Shown one piece after another: positions 11,353 through 23,162 of a DNA stretch of 64,000 nt. This DNA comes from Oehlia diaphana (taxonomy: Eukaryota; Glomeromycota; Glomeromycetes; Glomerales; Glomeraceae): contig QZLH01000205.1 of the NCBI GenBank assembly GCA_003833135.1, forward strand, positions 61,697-125,696, in the 5' to 3' direction. The notes beneath the pieces are model-generated. The model searched no databases, was not told the DNA's origin, and worked only from the letters and a program-made list of their open reading frames with translations. Each line of letters opens with the position of its first letter. The first letter of the stretch is position 1. Made by a program: the position numbers and the translations under genes.

Positions 11353-12444
11353 ATTATTAGTAAGGTTGCTTGCCAAAACCTCTCCAAAATCCTGCGATAA
11401 ATTTCGGCAAGATTTTACTATATGTTTACTATAGTTTCGGCAGGGTTTCGGCNNNNNNNNNNNNNNNNNNNNNNNNNNNNNNNNNNNNNNNNNNNNNNNN
11501 NNNNNNNNNNNNNNNNNNNNNNNNNNNNNNNNNNNNNNNNNNNNNNNNNNNNNNNNNNNNNNNNNNNNNNNNNNNNNNNNNNNNNNNNNNNNNNNNNNNN
11601 NNNNNNNNNNNNNNNNNNNNNNNNNNNNNNNNNNNNNNNNNNNNNNNNNNNNNNNNNNNNNNNNNNNNNNNNNNNNNNNNNNNNNNNNNNNNNNNNNNNN
11701 NNNNNNNNNNNNNNNNNNNNNNNNNNNNNNNNNNNNNNNNNNNNNNNNNNNNNNNNNNNNNNNNNNNNNNNNNNNNNNNNNNNNNNNNNNNNNNNNNNNN
11801 NNNNNNNNNNNNNNNNNNNNNNNNNNNNNNNNNNNNNNNNNNNNNNNNNNNNNNNNNNNNNNNNNNNNNNNNNNNNNNNNNNNNNNNNNNNNNNNNNNNN
11901 NNNNNNNNNNNNNNNNNNNNNNNNNNNNNNNNNNNNNNNNNNNNNNNNNNNNNNNNNNNNNNNNNNNNNNNNNNNNNNNNNNNNNNNNNNNNNNNNNNNN
12001 NNNNNNNNNNNNNNNNNNNNNNNNNNNNNNNNNNNNNNNNNNNNNNNNNNNNNNNNNNNNNNNNNNNNNNNNNNNNNNNNNNNNNNNNNNNNNNNNNNNN
12101 NNNNNNNNNNNNNNNNNNNNNNNNNNNNNNNNNNNNNNNNNNNNNNNNNNNNNNNNNNNNNNNNNNNNNNNNNNNNNNNNNNNNNNNNNNNNNNNNNNNN
12201 NNNNNNNNNNNAAGTAAGGTTGCTTGCCAAAACCTCTCCAAAATCCTGCGATAAATTTCGGCAAGATTTTACTATATGTTTACTATAGTTTCGGCAGGGT
12301 TTCGGCAGTTTCGGCAAATGGGGGTTTCGGCATTTCGGCAAAGTTTCGGCAGGATTTTTAATATGATTTAATATAGTTTCGGCATTTTCCGTATAGGTTT
12401 CGGCAGTTATTAAGAAGGTTTCGGCAAGCAACCTTAATTATTAG
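11353..12444. mobile_element. hAT-type MITE (TAAGGTTGCTTG family), copy 2, with assembly gap
   Basis: ATTATTAG lies directly left of a TAAGGTTGCTTG end (11353-11360) and directly right of a CAAGCAACCTTA end (12437-12444), an 8-bp target duplication. The 92 bp at 11361-11452 are identical to 12215-12306, and the gap lies between them. A complete 222-bp element at 12215-12436 therefore accounts for everything, and the left fragment looks like the same sequence assembled twice. Interior TTTCGGCA subrepeats match copy 1 at 7131. Removing the element and one duplication joins the two halves of the host relic in frame. Confidence 0.85.
11453..12211. other. Assembly gap (759 N)
   Basis: This is unresolved sequence. 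See the flanking MITE: identical sequence on both sides suggests the true gap may be zero or negative. All long open frames spanning it consist of N and are meaningless. Confidence 0.95.
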
Positions 12445-14926
12445 AAGATCCTTTTATAATAATTAATTTAAGGATTAATAATGGATTTCAAGGATCAAAA
12501 TTTGATATATTTTGGGATGAACTTAACAGATATTTTAATGAGGTTATTAAATAATTTCCAATTTGAATTTTCTAATATTCCAATAATAAAATTAATTTTT
12601 TTTATTTATATTTTAGCACAATAATACAGTTATTAATGAATGTCAGACAGGTGCTACTCTATATATTCTATATGCTATATCTATTTGAGAGTTGCAAGAT
12701 AGAATTATTACTTAATTGAATGCAATATATCAAGAACCTCCTCTACCAAGTGATATTTTTATTTCATCAGAAGAGTGGATAAAATTGAATTTTGCATTAT
12801 CTAATGTATATACTACCAAGGCTTTACAATATACTGGGCATTTTAATGTAAAATATAAGGTGCAATCACGATTACTACAAAAATCCAGTGAAGATGAACA
12901 TTATTATTGCACTTTATTTAAATATGAATGTGAATTCAATATTAAATATTAAAATTATGCATGTTTTATCTCAGCAGATGATAAACATAAAGTGCCTATT
13001 GGCAAGGGTATACCAGTATCTACAGGCATTCGTAATAAAAAGACACTAGCACCAGCTGAAGCAACTGCAGATCATGACTTCACAAAGTTGTTATTAACGC
13101 CATCTGTTACTTTATTTATTAATATACTATGTGAAATATCTAAATCTTTTTATAATAGAAAAGTGTATGTTAGTTTTAAAGATGCCGTATTTTAACTAAG
13201 TAGCAAGTTAAGGTATTTAACAGAATTTTTTAATCTCATAAATTATCAGTATTATAACTAATTCTTGCCTTCAATATTATCATTCTATACTAATGGGAGT
13301 CCTAATCACAAATGTATCTTTAGATCAGTTCAAGTAATGCTAATATGTTTGTTTTTAGTAGATAATTTTGATATGCTAATTGCAGTTAGAATAGCTTCAC
13401 ATCACAGCTGGTGTAATCCTACAAAAAGAATTATGAATGTAATAAATTATGAGCTTCAAGGTGTTGCTAAAAGAGAGAACAAATGCCTAAGAAATATGAA
13501 AATGAATTTGAAACTCTAAAGACATTAGAAGATATACAAGGAAAAGTAAAAGAGAATCCATGCTTAAAATTAGAATTAAAAAAATGTATTGTAACAGTTC
13601 AAAAATTGCTTTGTGAATGTACAGAATATTTGGTTTGAAAAAAATGAAGCATTTGAAACAGAAAATCCTGCATCTAATTTGGAAATTAACAAGATGTTTA
13701 AGGTAATATTTTTTTTTTATAAATTAAATCAGGCTGATATTTTATATTTTATTTTAATAAGGGAACTGCCAGAAATGACATTATTTCTTAAGGGGGGAGA
13801 GGGATTAAGACTATAATGATGTTATACATCTTCCATTTTTAGACACTGGTAGTTAATATAATTCTAGCTAGAATTATGTTTTAATTTTACATTTCCTAAA
13901 ATGAATGATGACATGGGAAGTAGGGATCAAAATTTTAAAATTTAAATTACATCATTTCTGGCCATCCCTTAACTTTTAATTTATTTATTATATAAACTAA
14001 GAACATATTGTGAATTGATTTCACATTGACTAAAAATGAAACTACTCAACAACAATTGCGAAAATATAAGCTTCTAGTAGAATTTTTTAAAATTCATTAT
14101 CAAGAAAGAGCATATTCATTTCAGGTAATAAATTACCTTATTTAAAATATTTTATTTTAAATATTTATATTTCTAGATTTTTTGGATTAAAAAATGTAAT
14201 CAACATTCCTGTGAAATTTGTTATCCCATCAGAATACCAATTGATGTCTTTCAGAATTTATATTTTTTGTCTAATCCAGTACCATCACGAGGTATTCTTT
14301 GTAATATTTTATATCAACAATAGAATATTACTAAAATATTATTAAAATATTACTTTTTAAATAGATAATCCTGATCGTTATGAAACATTTGCAAATTTAT
14401 ATGGCAAACTTACAACAGAAAAATTCTGTCCTTTTTTAATTAATTTAAATTCTAAGGCTGAGCTGGTACCAAGTAATATTCTCATTTCTGCCAAAATCAG
14501 GGGTTATATAAAATGTAAGTCATGTGGAAAAACATGATGCCTTTATAATGAATTAAAATTAATAGAACAAGAAAAACAAGATTTAGAATCTGCACTACAA
14601 ACTTATACATATTCCTGTAGATCTCTAATTTTTCTGGATGATCATAGTTTAATACAAAAAGTTTTTGTTAGAGTTCAAATTTCCTGTGATTTGCCTATTA
14701 AATTGCTTTATTATACCTCAAAAAAAGCAGGAAATATTTCTATCTGCTATTGGTATAGTGCAAATAATGACTTTGTAACTGTGCCTTAAAATTTACAAGA
14801 AAATTTTAAATTAGTATATCCATTATGTAGTAGTTGTAATGAAAATGGAAAAACATTTTATAAATGGTTGGAAAAAATTAGTAGGAAAAAGCAAAAGATC
14901 AATCATATTGATTAGTTTTTTTTCGT

Positions 14927-14931
<5 letters not shown>

Positions 14932-14975
<44 letters not shown>
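14932..14975. repeat. (AAT)n microsatellite
   Basis: About 14 uninterrupted AAT units lie at the end of DDE relic 1. The poly-Asn open frame across it is not a gene. Confidence 0.95.
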
Positions 14976-14977
<2 letters not shown>

Positions 14978-15324
14978 TGGTTCATGTGACTTACCGTATA
15001 TCGCGAGCCATAGTACCCCTCCCATGCATAGTACCTCCCTTGAAAAATTTCATAGAATTGTATAGTACCTAGGAAGATATTTTACAATTATCTCGTGATC
15101 CAGTAATCAGATTTGAGCCATCTTTTTTTTGTTTGATAGCTCTCATTGAGCTCTTCAAAATAAAAAAAGATCATTCAAATTGGACTAGTAGATTGTGAGA
15201 TATTCGCAAAAAACAGAATTTTTAGGCTTTATTTAGTACCTGGAAGTACAGGGTCAAACCCCGATTTTTGCAAGATACCTGGGATACTGTGGCCCACTAT
15301 GTATGGTAATTTTCTTTCTAAAGT
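14976..15324. repeat. Unclassified repeat-like segment with recurrent TAGTACC
   Basis: The motif TAGTACC recurs at about 15014, 15031, 15064 and 15235 in a segment of less AT-rich composition than its surroundings. No inverted ends or ORF were found. It lies between the DDE relic and the second half of the MULE relic. Confidence 0.35.
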
Positions 15325-16520
15325 CTTATCTTGCAATGTTAGCAGCTGTTCTAAAGTTTACTCACAGACTTAACATTTATTTTGTATATATCATTTTCTT
15401 GAGAATATAAAGAGAAAATCAAAATTCAAATTGCAAGATGACATGATAAAAAATTTTGTAACAAATTTTTATATCATACAAAATAATTATAGTAAAGAAC
15501 AATTTAATATAAGATATAATGAAATGTTTAATAAATACATTATAAGCTATATCATTAATCATTTATATCTCAAAAATTGATTTTATCCCTTTGGAATTCT
15601 TGGGCTAGGTACTTAATTGTAAAAACATTTATTGCAGGTAATGAATTGAATTAATCAATAGAATTATTAAAAAACTAGTAAATCAAGTTAAAATAGTTAA
15701 TGATTACTATTAAATGTGAATTAGTTAAAGAATCCTATTATACTCGTATTAATGATTATTATAGAACAAATCCATTAATTAGACTTTCTTTTACTTTTAA
15801 TACAATTTTCAAAGAAATTTGATTTAGTATTACAAACATTTTTTCATTAATTCCTTTATTTATTCAAAGAACTCAGGTGAATCAAGCATTACTTTATCAA
15901 GAAATCTTAATTTTATTTAAATATATTAAAGAAGATAATGGCCATTTTGAAGGTATATTAGAATATTTATATGATATATTACAGATTCATTTGAAAAAAC
16001 TTCTTAATAATATACTTTACAATAACATTAAGGAAATCTGAGAAGTATTATATATTGCATCAAAACCTTCTAAATCACATTATGTTATTATATTTGAAGA
16101 TTCAACTTCACTATGTATTTGCATGTTCATTGTAAATCAAAAAATGTTATGTCATTATTAATATAGGATACTGAAAAAGCTATATTTCATATGTTTCTAA
16201 TTCATACACGTTAGTTTAATCAGGTTTCATCTGATTTAACAGGTTTTATTACCATTGTAAATAGAAAAAGAAGCATTTATTAGTACCTTTAAGTTATATT
16301 ACTTATTTGAGAACAGATAATATGTATATGTTGACTATTAGGAAATAAGTCAGTAAAAAAGTCAAATATGGCAATATAATGTCTGTGGCAAAAACAAGTG
16401 TTCAAATTGCTGTAAAAGAAGATAGAATTTATTGAAATATTGACAGAATTTATTATGAAGTATTATAGGAAAACAGGATTAAGTATTAAAAACATTAAAA
16501 ATGACATTTTTTTCTCAAGT
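15325..16520 (+). pseudogene. MULE transposase relic, 3' part
   Basis: The decayed frames continue the MULE relic of 8690-9465: LAAVLKFTHRLNIYFVYII (15338), a segment matching the NYSKEQFNIRYNEMFNKYI region (15488), YYTRINDYYRTNPLIRLSF (15738), and a SWIM-type zinc motif CICMFIVNQKMLCHY at about 16113-16158 with the C-x-C...C-x-H pattern. Stops and frameshifts are frequent. About 5.9 kb containing DDE relic 1 separates the two halves, so the younger element was probably inserted into the MULE. Confidence 0.6.
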
Positions 16521-16531
16521 ACATTATTTAA

Positions 16532-19022
16532 AGCTCTGAACGGGTCAGTTTAGTCTGAATTATAAATAGTTCAGATTAGAACTGAAATCTGTAAGAACTG
16601 AATTAAAAAACTGGCAGTTCAGTTCAGTTTAATCTGATTTTTAAAAAAATGTGAAAAATTGAATAACCAGAGACTAAGTGATCATACAAAGTTGAGCCAT
16701 ATATCATTAGATTTCTTGCAATAAGACATATCAAAATGGTGGTAAGATCATGTTTCTAGTATTGATAGATCACAAGTTAGATTATATCAAATATTTTATA
16801 AAAAATTAGCATTAGAAAGCTATTTATTGATGCTAGAAATATAATCTTACTACTATTTGATACGTATCAGTGAGACGAATTCAATAAATATTAATTTATC
16901 TATGTATGATCACTGGATGGTAAATAATATTAAATATTGCATTTTTTAAAAATTTTTGAGCGTTAAAATATTAAAATGCTGATATATGCATTTATTCATT
17001 ATCTAATAGTTGTACAAAGATGAATTAGGACTTATTGAATTCATTTTACTGAGATGAGTCAAATGGTGGTAAGATCATATCTCTAGTATCAATAGATTAT
17101 AAGTTAGATTACACTAAATGTTTTACAAAAAATTAGCATTAGAAAGCTATCTATTGATGCTAGAGATAGATATGATCTTACCACCATTTGATACATCTTA
17201 GTGAGACAAATCTAATAAATATTAATTTGTCTGTGTATGATCACTGAATGGTGAATAATGTTAAATTTCGCATTTTTTTAAATTTTTAAGCGTTGAAAAC
17301 TCTTGATTCCCTCTTTCATCAATATAAAGAGTTGCCACACCGAATTGGTTCTCATAAACGAACGAATAACAAAATAAATAAATAAGAATACGGTAACAAA
17401 ATTATGATGATGACAAAATATAACAATGACAATAACAAAATTACAATAATGACAATAACAACATTTTGACAATGACAAAATTTATAACAATATTCTTGGT
17501 TCACATAAAATAAATAGCATTAGTAATACAAAATATTAAACGATATAAAATTTACTTCTCTGAATTTCCAAAATTTTGTCCTTTACCAATATTTTCAAAC
17601 TTCAATATCTTTTGCTACTGAGTATTTTATATTTATTTCAACTTTTAAATTTAATTATTCTCATCATGAAAGTTTATATTTTATTCTCCTTATAATTCAG
17701 AATTTAATAAAATAATAAAATAAAATATTTCACAAAAATTTAGGGCGAACCATATTACTTTTTATTGATATAATATTTTATTAAAATTATTAAATTCTAA
17801 AATTGTCAACTGTGGAATTCACTTTGAATTCCATTTCTATTTAAATGATTTTTACAAATCCTTTCTTTTCTTCTATATACTATTTTATGTATTATCTTTC
17901 TATTTTATGTGTTAATTTATTTTATATTTTTATGTTATATTTATATTTTTTTAATCTATTATCTTTTATATTTTTTTCTAATATTATATTCTTTCTTCTA
18001 TATTAATTTATCTTTTCTTTTCTTTTTTTATCATCTTAAATATTCTGTTGTAAAGAAAATATCGATAAGAAAATAATCTATCAAAAATATTCATATGAAA
18101 AAAATAAATCTATTTTTATGACTCATAATTATTCCCATTAATGAACTTGATAAACCAGTTATTATATCAGAATATATTCCTATTGTTAAATATAATAAAC
18201 CAGTTTCTATCTTGAAAATGATTGACTTCTTAATTACTCCATCTGATCTTCATTGATCATTCAATAAATATTACATTATGCAGATCATTTCATTTCCCAC
18301 ATATTTCATTTTTCTGGCTATAATCATTTATTCTTACTTCATATTTGGTTGCTCATAGCGTTAAAAAATTTAAATGCTGATACATGCATTTATTTGTTGT
18401 CCAATAGTTGTATAAAGATAAATTAGAGCTTATTATATTCGTCTCACTGAGGTGAATCGAATGGTGGTAAGATTATGTCTCTAGCATTGATAGATAGCTT
18501 TCTAATGCTAATTTTATGTAAAACATTTAATGTAGTGTTGGCACATTGGCCGTTTGGCCGGGGTTAACCGTTGGCCGTTTGGCGGTTTGGCCATGGCCAA
18601 AATGGCCAAAAAAGTTTTGGCTGTGGCCAAATTCCAACAAGGTACTAATACCTATCTAGTTATTTCTTTGGCCGTTTAGCATTTGGCCAGGGTTGATCGT
18701 TGGCCATTTGGCCGTTTGGCCGAGGCCAAAATGGCCAAAAAATCTTGGCTGCGGCCAAATGCCAACACTGATTTAATGTAATCTAATTTGTGATCTATTG
18801 ATGCTAGAGACGCAATCTTACCACCGTCTTATTGCAAGAAATCCAATGATATATAGCTCAACTTTGTATGATCACTCGATCTCTGGTTATTCAATTTTTC
18901 GCATTTTTTTAAAATCAGATTAAACTGAACTGAACTGCCAGTTTTTCAGTTCAGTTCTTATAGATTTTGGTCCTAATCTGAACCATCTATAATCTGGACT
19001 AAACTGATCCATTCATAGCTTT
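16532..19022. mobile_element. 2.5-kb foldback element with long inverted repeats
   Basis: The left end, AAAGCTCTGAACGGGTCAG with the following 250 bp or so, is matched by the complement of the right end at 18780-19022 (AAAGCTATGAATGGATCAG, then TTTAGTC, GGTTCAGATTAG, AACTGGCAGTTCAGTTCAGT and TTGAATAACCAGAGA). Three internal units around GGTGGTAAGAT...CTAG (16735-16865, 17064-17190, 18458-18830) are themselves palindromic. Direct copies of about 110 bp start at 16961 and 18358. The centre (17290-18350) has only simple AT-rich sequence and no transposase. No clear target duplication was seen. Confidence 0.75.
18525..18778. mobile_element. hAT MITE with TTGGCC subrepeats, nested in the foldback element
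   Basis: The element is 18533-18770 (238 bp). It starts TAGTGTTGGCA and ends TGCCAACACTG, the CAGTGTTGGC-type terminus seen in hAT elements. ATTTAATG flanks it on both sides (18525-18532, 18771-18778). The inside is a tandem duplication of a roughly 100-bp unit full of TTGGCC and GGCCAA. It splits the third palindromic unit of the foldback element and so is younger than it. Its GC content is well above the surroundings. Confidence 0.88.
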
Positions 19023-19097
19023 AGTAATAGGAGAGTGATATATATTATTACATCATTATAGGAAGATAACCTCTTTTCTTCTTAGTGAGATTTATTG

Positions 19098-19123
19098 TCA
19101 TATATATATATATATATATATAT
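19098..19123. repeat. (TA)n microsatellite
   Basis: About 13 TA units lie just outside the right end of the foldback element. Confidence 0.9.
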
Positions 19124-19719
19124 TTGTAATCTATTAAATGATATACATTTGACCAATTATCATTAATTTAATATCATTTAAAATCTTTTTTTTTTGCTAA
19201 TACAAAATGTAATACTTCACTTTTATATAAATTTTTTTTTAATTTCATAATATAAAGTTATTTTTAAACATTTATTTTAAAATATCTCAATAAATTCAAA
19301 AATTTTAAAGTTATATGCATTATCAATATATTGCAAAAAAAATATTTTGATATACATAGTAATCTGATAATTCTTTAATAATTCAACATGATTTGTAAAA
19401 CTAAAAAATTTCACGTTTATGAAAAATTTTTACATCTGAGATTTTAGCATACAGGCTTTTCTAACTATACCATAATACAATAAATTTTATATTTATAAGA
19501 CTCTTACAAGCCAATATCAAAGGTTTTGCAATACTTTTGTATATTAGAAATCCTATATATCCAAAAGTTAGTTTATATACAAAATATAATAATATATGGA
19601 AAGAAATTTAATATAAATCTGAGGAAGATATTAAAAATAAAATCAGAGAATACTTGGCAATTCCAATTCCAATTCAAGATTTTATGTAAATTAAATAATC
19701 ATGAGTTCATGATCTAGTC
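19124..19719. other. AT-rich DNA without a visible gene
   Basis: Nothing beyond simple AT-rich sequence. A 63-codon frame at 19526 is Ile/Lys/Asn-rich and unsupported. Confidence 0.4.
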
Positions 19720-21600
19720 CATTTCAAAATTCAAGGTTTGTTCAAACAAACTAAGTCCTTCAAAAGTCTATTGAAAAGATTATTATAGCTGATTTTACTT
19801 TGTCTCCTAATGCTGCTTCACAGAAAAAAGCTGTAAAAACTATTAATACAATTAATACGAAGCTTATTGAACTTTAACGAATTTATAATTCTATTAATGA
19901 CTTAGAGATTTCAGATTTGGAATAATTTGTTGAAGTATATGACATAACTTTTAAGCAAATTTTGCATGATGAAAATAATAAGATTAAGAAATTGAAATGT
20001 CAAGCAGGATATCAATAAATAAGTAGAGCAAAAAAGTGAAACTTTTACAAAAATATTAAGAAGTAATACTATATAATTCACCTGGTCATTTATCTTTTTT
20101 AACTATTAAGTTTGAAGCTGCAGATAAAAAGAGAAAAAAAGAAATTATTAAAGTTTAAACCATTTATTATCATTGAGAGAATTTTAATTTCAAATATAAC
20201 GAATATCTCTCTTGTACTATCCTTAATAATTATTTGCTATCATCTCAGTCAAATACTAAAGTAGCAAAGACCCATTATTATTTGGCTATTGTTGCAAATG
20301 CTTCAGTTTCACATAATGAAAAAAATGAGCATATTGATGAATATTATTATTTTGTATTTGTGAAAGAAGTAAAATAGTTTGCAGTATTATTTTTAACTAA
20401 TTCTATTATCATTTCTCAGGACAATAAAGCCAAAATTTCTCTTGATATTCCTGCAATCAAAAGAACATTTCAAACTATACAAAATTTTTAAGAGTTGGTT
20501 ATACTACCTGATCATGATTTTTCAATCAGTATGTAGCAAAAACTCATCTTATCAGTTTACTTACTAATTAACTCAAGTGATACAAATAATACTTTTTGTA
20601 ATGGTCAACTTTTAATTTTTATATGTTCACAATACTAAGTTGCCATAAGCTTAGCCATTTATATAAATGATCTTAATTTGCTAACTCAAGACAGCCATTT
20701 TGATAAAATATTAAAAATTAAAACCAATTTGAATTATTTTAGTTGATGAAGGTTTAAACAAAAATTTCTGCAATATGAAAAATATATATTAGTTATATTA
20801 TAAAATATTTTGTACTTTTAACCTTGATTACCTTTCCATTTGAATATACATATCTGATCAATTAGTATATGATTCTGTTAAGTATAGTATGGTAACGCTC
20901 TCTTAAAAACTTGCTGGTATAACATTACCGATCAACAAATATAATTCTCACCTTAATTCTTAAGCCAAATTAATAATTCAGAACTTGCAATGAGGAATTT
21001 TTGCTATACTGGTGAGGTTTTATGTGTTTTCTGAGAATATAATCCTATTTTCAAAAAACCAGTTACTATGCAATACATTGATCAAACTAGTTTTCTATTT
21101 GATGATATTATATTTCTTAGATCTGAAAAAGAAAGTACTAATGAGTCAGTTATACCTTGAAAATGGTTAAAAAACTACACTAAAATATATCAATATTCAC
21201 TTGATATTAATAAATATGAGAATTCCTCTTATTATATATCTAAGCATAATAAGGAGGTAGCCATTCTTCTTGCTGAAATAATGTGTTTCTTCCACCTGTA
21301 ACAAAAAGAAAAGATGTGCATTTTCTAAACCTGATTCATATATTAGAATACTATGACAAGCTCAAGATATCTGGATATGATGCCCACTGTTCTTCAATTA
21401 ATGCAAACATTTATAGTTATCTCTGCTAATCTGAATGTAATATATATTTCTCAATACTTTCTATTGTTGCTCAATATAAAAAAAATACCATCTAAAATGA
21501 TGAGAATAACCAGTCAAAAAAAAAATCTTGCTGTAAATTCTATTGATGAATTTTTGGTTGTACTTATGTACGATGTTTGAGTTTTAATTATAAATGACTG
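19720..21600 (+). pseudogene. DDE transposase relic 2
   Basis: Degraded plus-strand frames resemble a second transposase family that I recall from Rhizophagus: YHYLAIVANASVSHNEKNE-like text (20274), QDNKAKISLDIPAIKRTFQT (20420), VDEGLNKN..MKNIY (20743), SVKYSMVTLS and KLAGITLPINKYNSHLNS (20877-20957), and DLIHILEYYDKLKISGYDAHCSSI (21330-21400). The two places where I expect catalytic acids read VDEGLNKN and SVKYSM, with the expected Glu replaced by Lys. There are numerous TAA/TAG/TGA stops. It is not functional. The relationship is from memory. Confidence 0.55.
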
Positions 21601-22474
21601 AAAAATACAATTAGAAGATAAATAAAGAAGTTGGATTCTTCGTATATATTTTTTGTATAAATATTGACAACTTTTAATTTTAGAATTAAACTGGATAAAA
21701 GTTTCTAGAAGAATGGAATATTTTATTTTATAATATAAGAATACTTGTTAACATTTTTATTTGCTTTTATTTTATAGGTCGGATAAAAGAAGGACTATTA
21801 AAAGATAATTATTTTTTATAAAGTTCTAAAAATTGATACAACATAATTAAAATAAAAAACATTTTATTGTTAAAACAAAGAACAATATATGCAATATGTT
21901 ACACTATTAATAAAACAAAAAAATTACATAAAATGAATTTATTAGTAAATGATTGCTTTTAATTTCAACTAAAATTACAAACCTAAAAATTAATTCTATT
22001 TACTATAATCAAATATCACGTGATATATCAGATATTTGTAAATTTCCTCTCCTCCTTTAATAATTATCTTATGATTTATTTGAAATTTGTTTTATATTGT
22101 ATATAAGTTATAGTTTGTAAATTGTAATACTGTATATGCAGTAAAAGTTTTTTAATTTCTGTAATTTGTAAAATTAAATTTACATCCTTATTATAATCAA
22201 AATATCAGACTATATAAAGAATATTACATTCAACTACTATATTAAGGATGATTGGCTTTTTATATACTTTTAATAAATTAATCCATTTTTTAAAAAATTA
22301 AAAATCAGAATTATATACAGGAGTTATTACTTATTAGAATTGCTAAATTAAAATTATAGTATTATAAAATATAAATTTTACGATTTAAATATTTAAGATT
22401 ACAATTATTTATACTAGTATAATCAAAAAAGTATTTACTTTTTTGTATAATTTTTATATATTTAATAAAATTAT
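21601..22474. other. AT-rich DNA without a visible gene
   Basis: Only low-complexity AT-rich sequence. A palindrome ATATCACGTGATAT is present near 22014. Confidence 0.4.
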
Positions 22475-22575
22475 TACAAATAATCACTAGTGTTCATTAT
22501 CAGTATCACGTGATAATAGTTTCATAAGTTGCACATTGATTATTAATTGATTACTTTATTGAATAAATAATAGTA
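22475..22575. repeat. Dispersed repeat, copy B (pairs with 8446-8552)
   Basis: Same orientation as copy A, sharing CAAATAATCACTAGTGTTCA, TATCACGTGATAATAGTTTC, TTGATTATT and AATAATAGTA. No transposase remnant was recognised downstream, so it may be a solo end. Confidence 0.65.
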
Positions 22576-23162
22576 TTCTTTAAACGATAAGACATTGCAA
22601 GCAAATTTATCTGCAATTTTACTAAAAATTCAGTTTTCATCTAATTTTATGAAAAATAAAATTATTTTAATAAAATTTTTTTTATAAAGAGCTTAAATTA
22701 TAATTTATGTAACAATAATTATTATTTATTAATTTTATATTATAAGATTATTGATTTACTATTGCTCAAAAGTTATATTTTTTAAATGATAAAAAATTTT
22801 GAAAAATTTTGCATTCAACTTTAATAATTTCATTAGAATTTGATTATGGCTATAGTAAAACTTAATAGAATATATAGATTTTGCTATGAAGAACAATTTT
22901 TATATATTATTATGAATTTTAATATTTAGAAGTGGCAATTTGACTTTTAAATTTTATATATTATAATTAATTTTATTAATAGCAAGTAGGTAGAATTCTG
23001 TATATGCAATTTAAAATAACTCATATAGACTTGTATAATATAAATAATACAATTAAATGTATTGTAAAAATGAAGGTAAGATATACTTTACTATATAAAT
23101 AATATTTTAAAATTGACTCAGAATTCAACTTGACTCGATTTATGAGAAACACTAAGTATAGG
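22576..23162. other. AT-rich DNA without a visible gene
   Basis: Nothing coding recognised. Confidence 0.4.

Larger units (their letters stand above)
10560..14911 (+). pseudogene. DDE transposase relic 1, interrupted by a hAT MITE and gap
   Basis: Scattered frames on the plus strand add up to one degraded transposase-like gene: GIQLFVPMGGII (10830), YPHGNYFEIPNFIWREPDTY (10992), YHDLTGDASL (11275), IFISSEEWIKLNFALSNVY (12750), GIPVSTGIRNKKTLAPAEAT (13008), an HSWCNP..RIM block (13405), CNQHSCEICYPIRIPIDVFQ (14200) and a C-terminal zinc-binding region with CKSCGK and CSSCNENGKTFYKW. Intron-like GT/AG interruptions remain. Where I remember related copies having the DDE residues in TDGGPDH and NPAERIM, this copy reads TNGSPNH and NPTKRIM, so it is catalytically dead. 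Many stops are present. The exact transposon superfamily is not certain. Confidence 0.65.

Noticed and set aside
11275..12431. Five long open frames across the gap
   Set aside because: They are open only because N has no stop codons.
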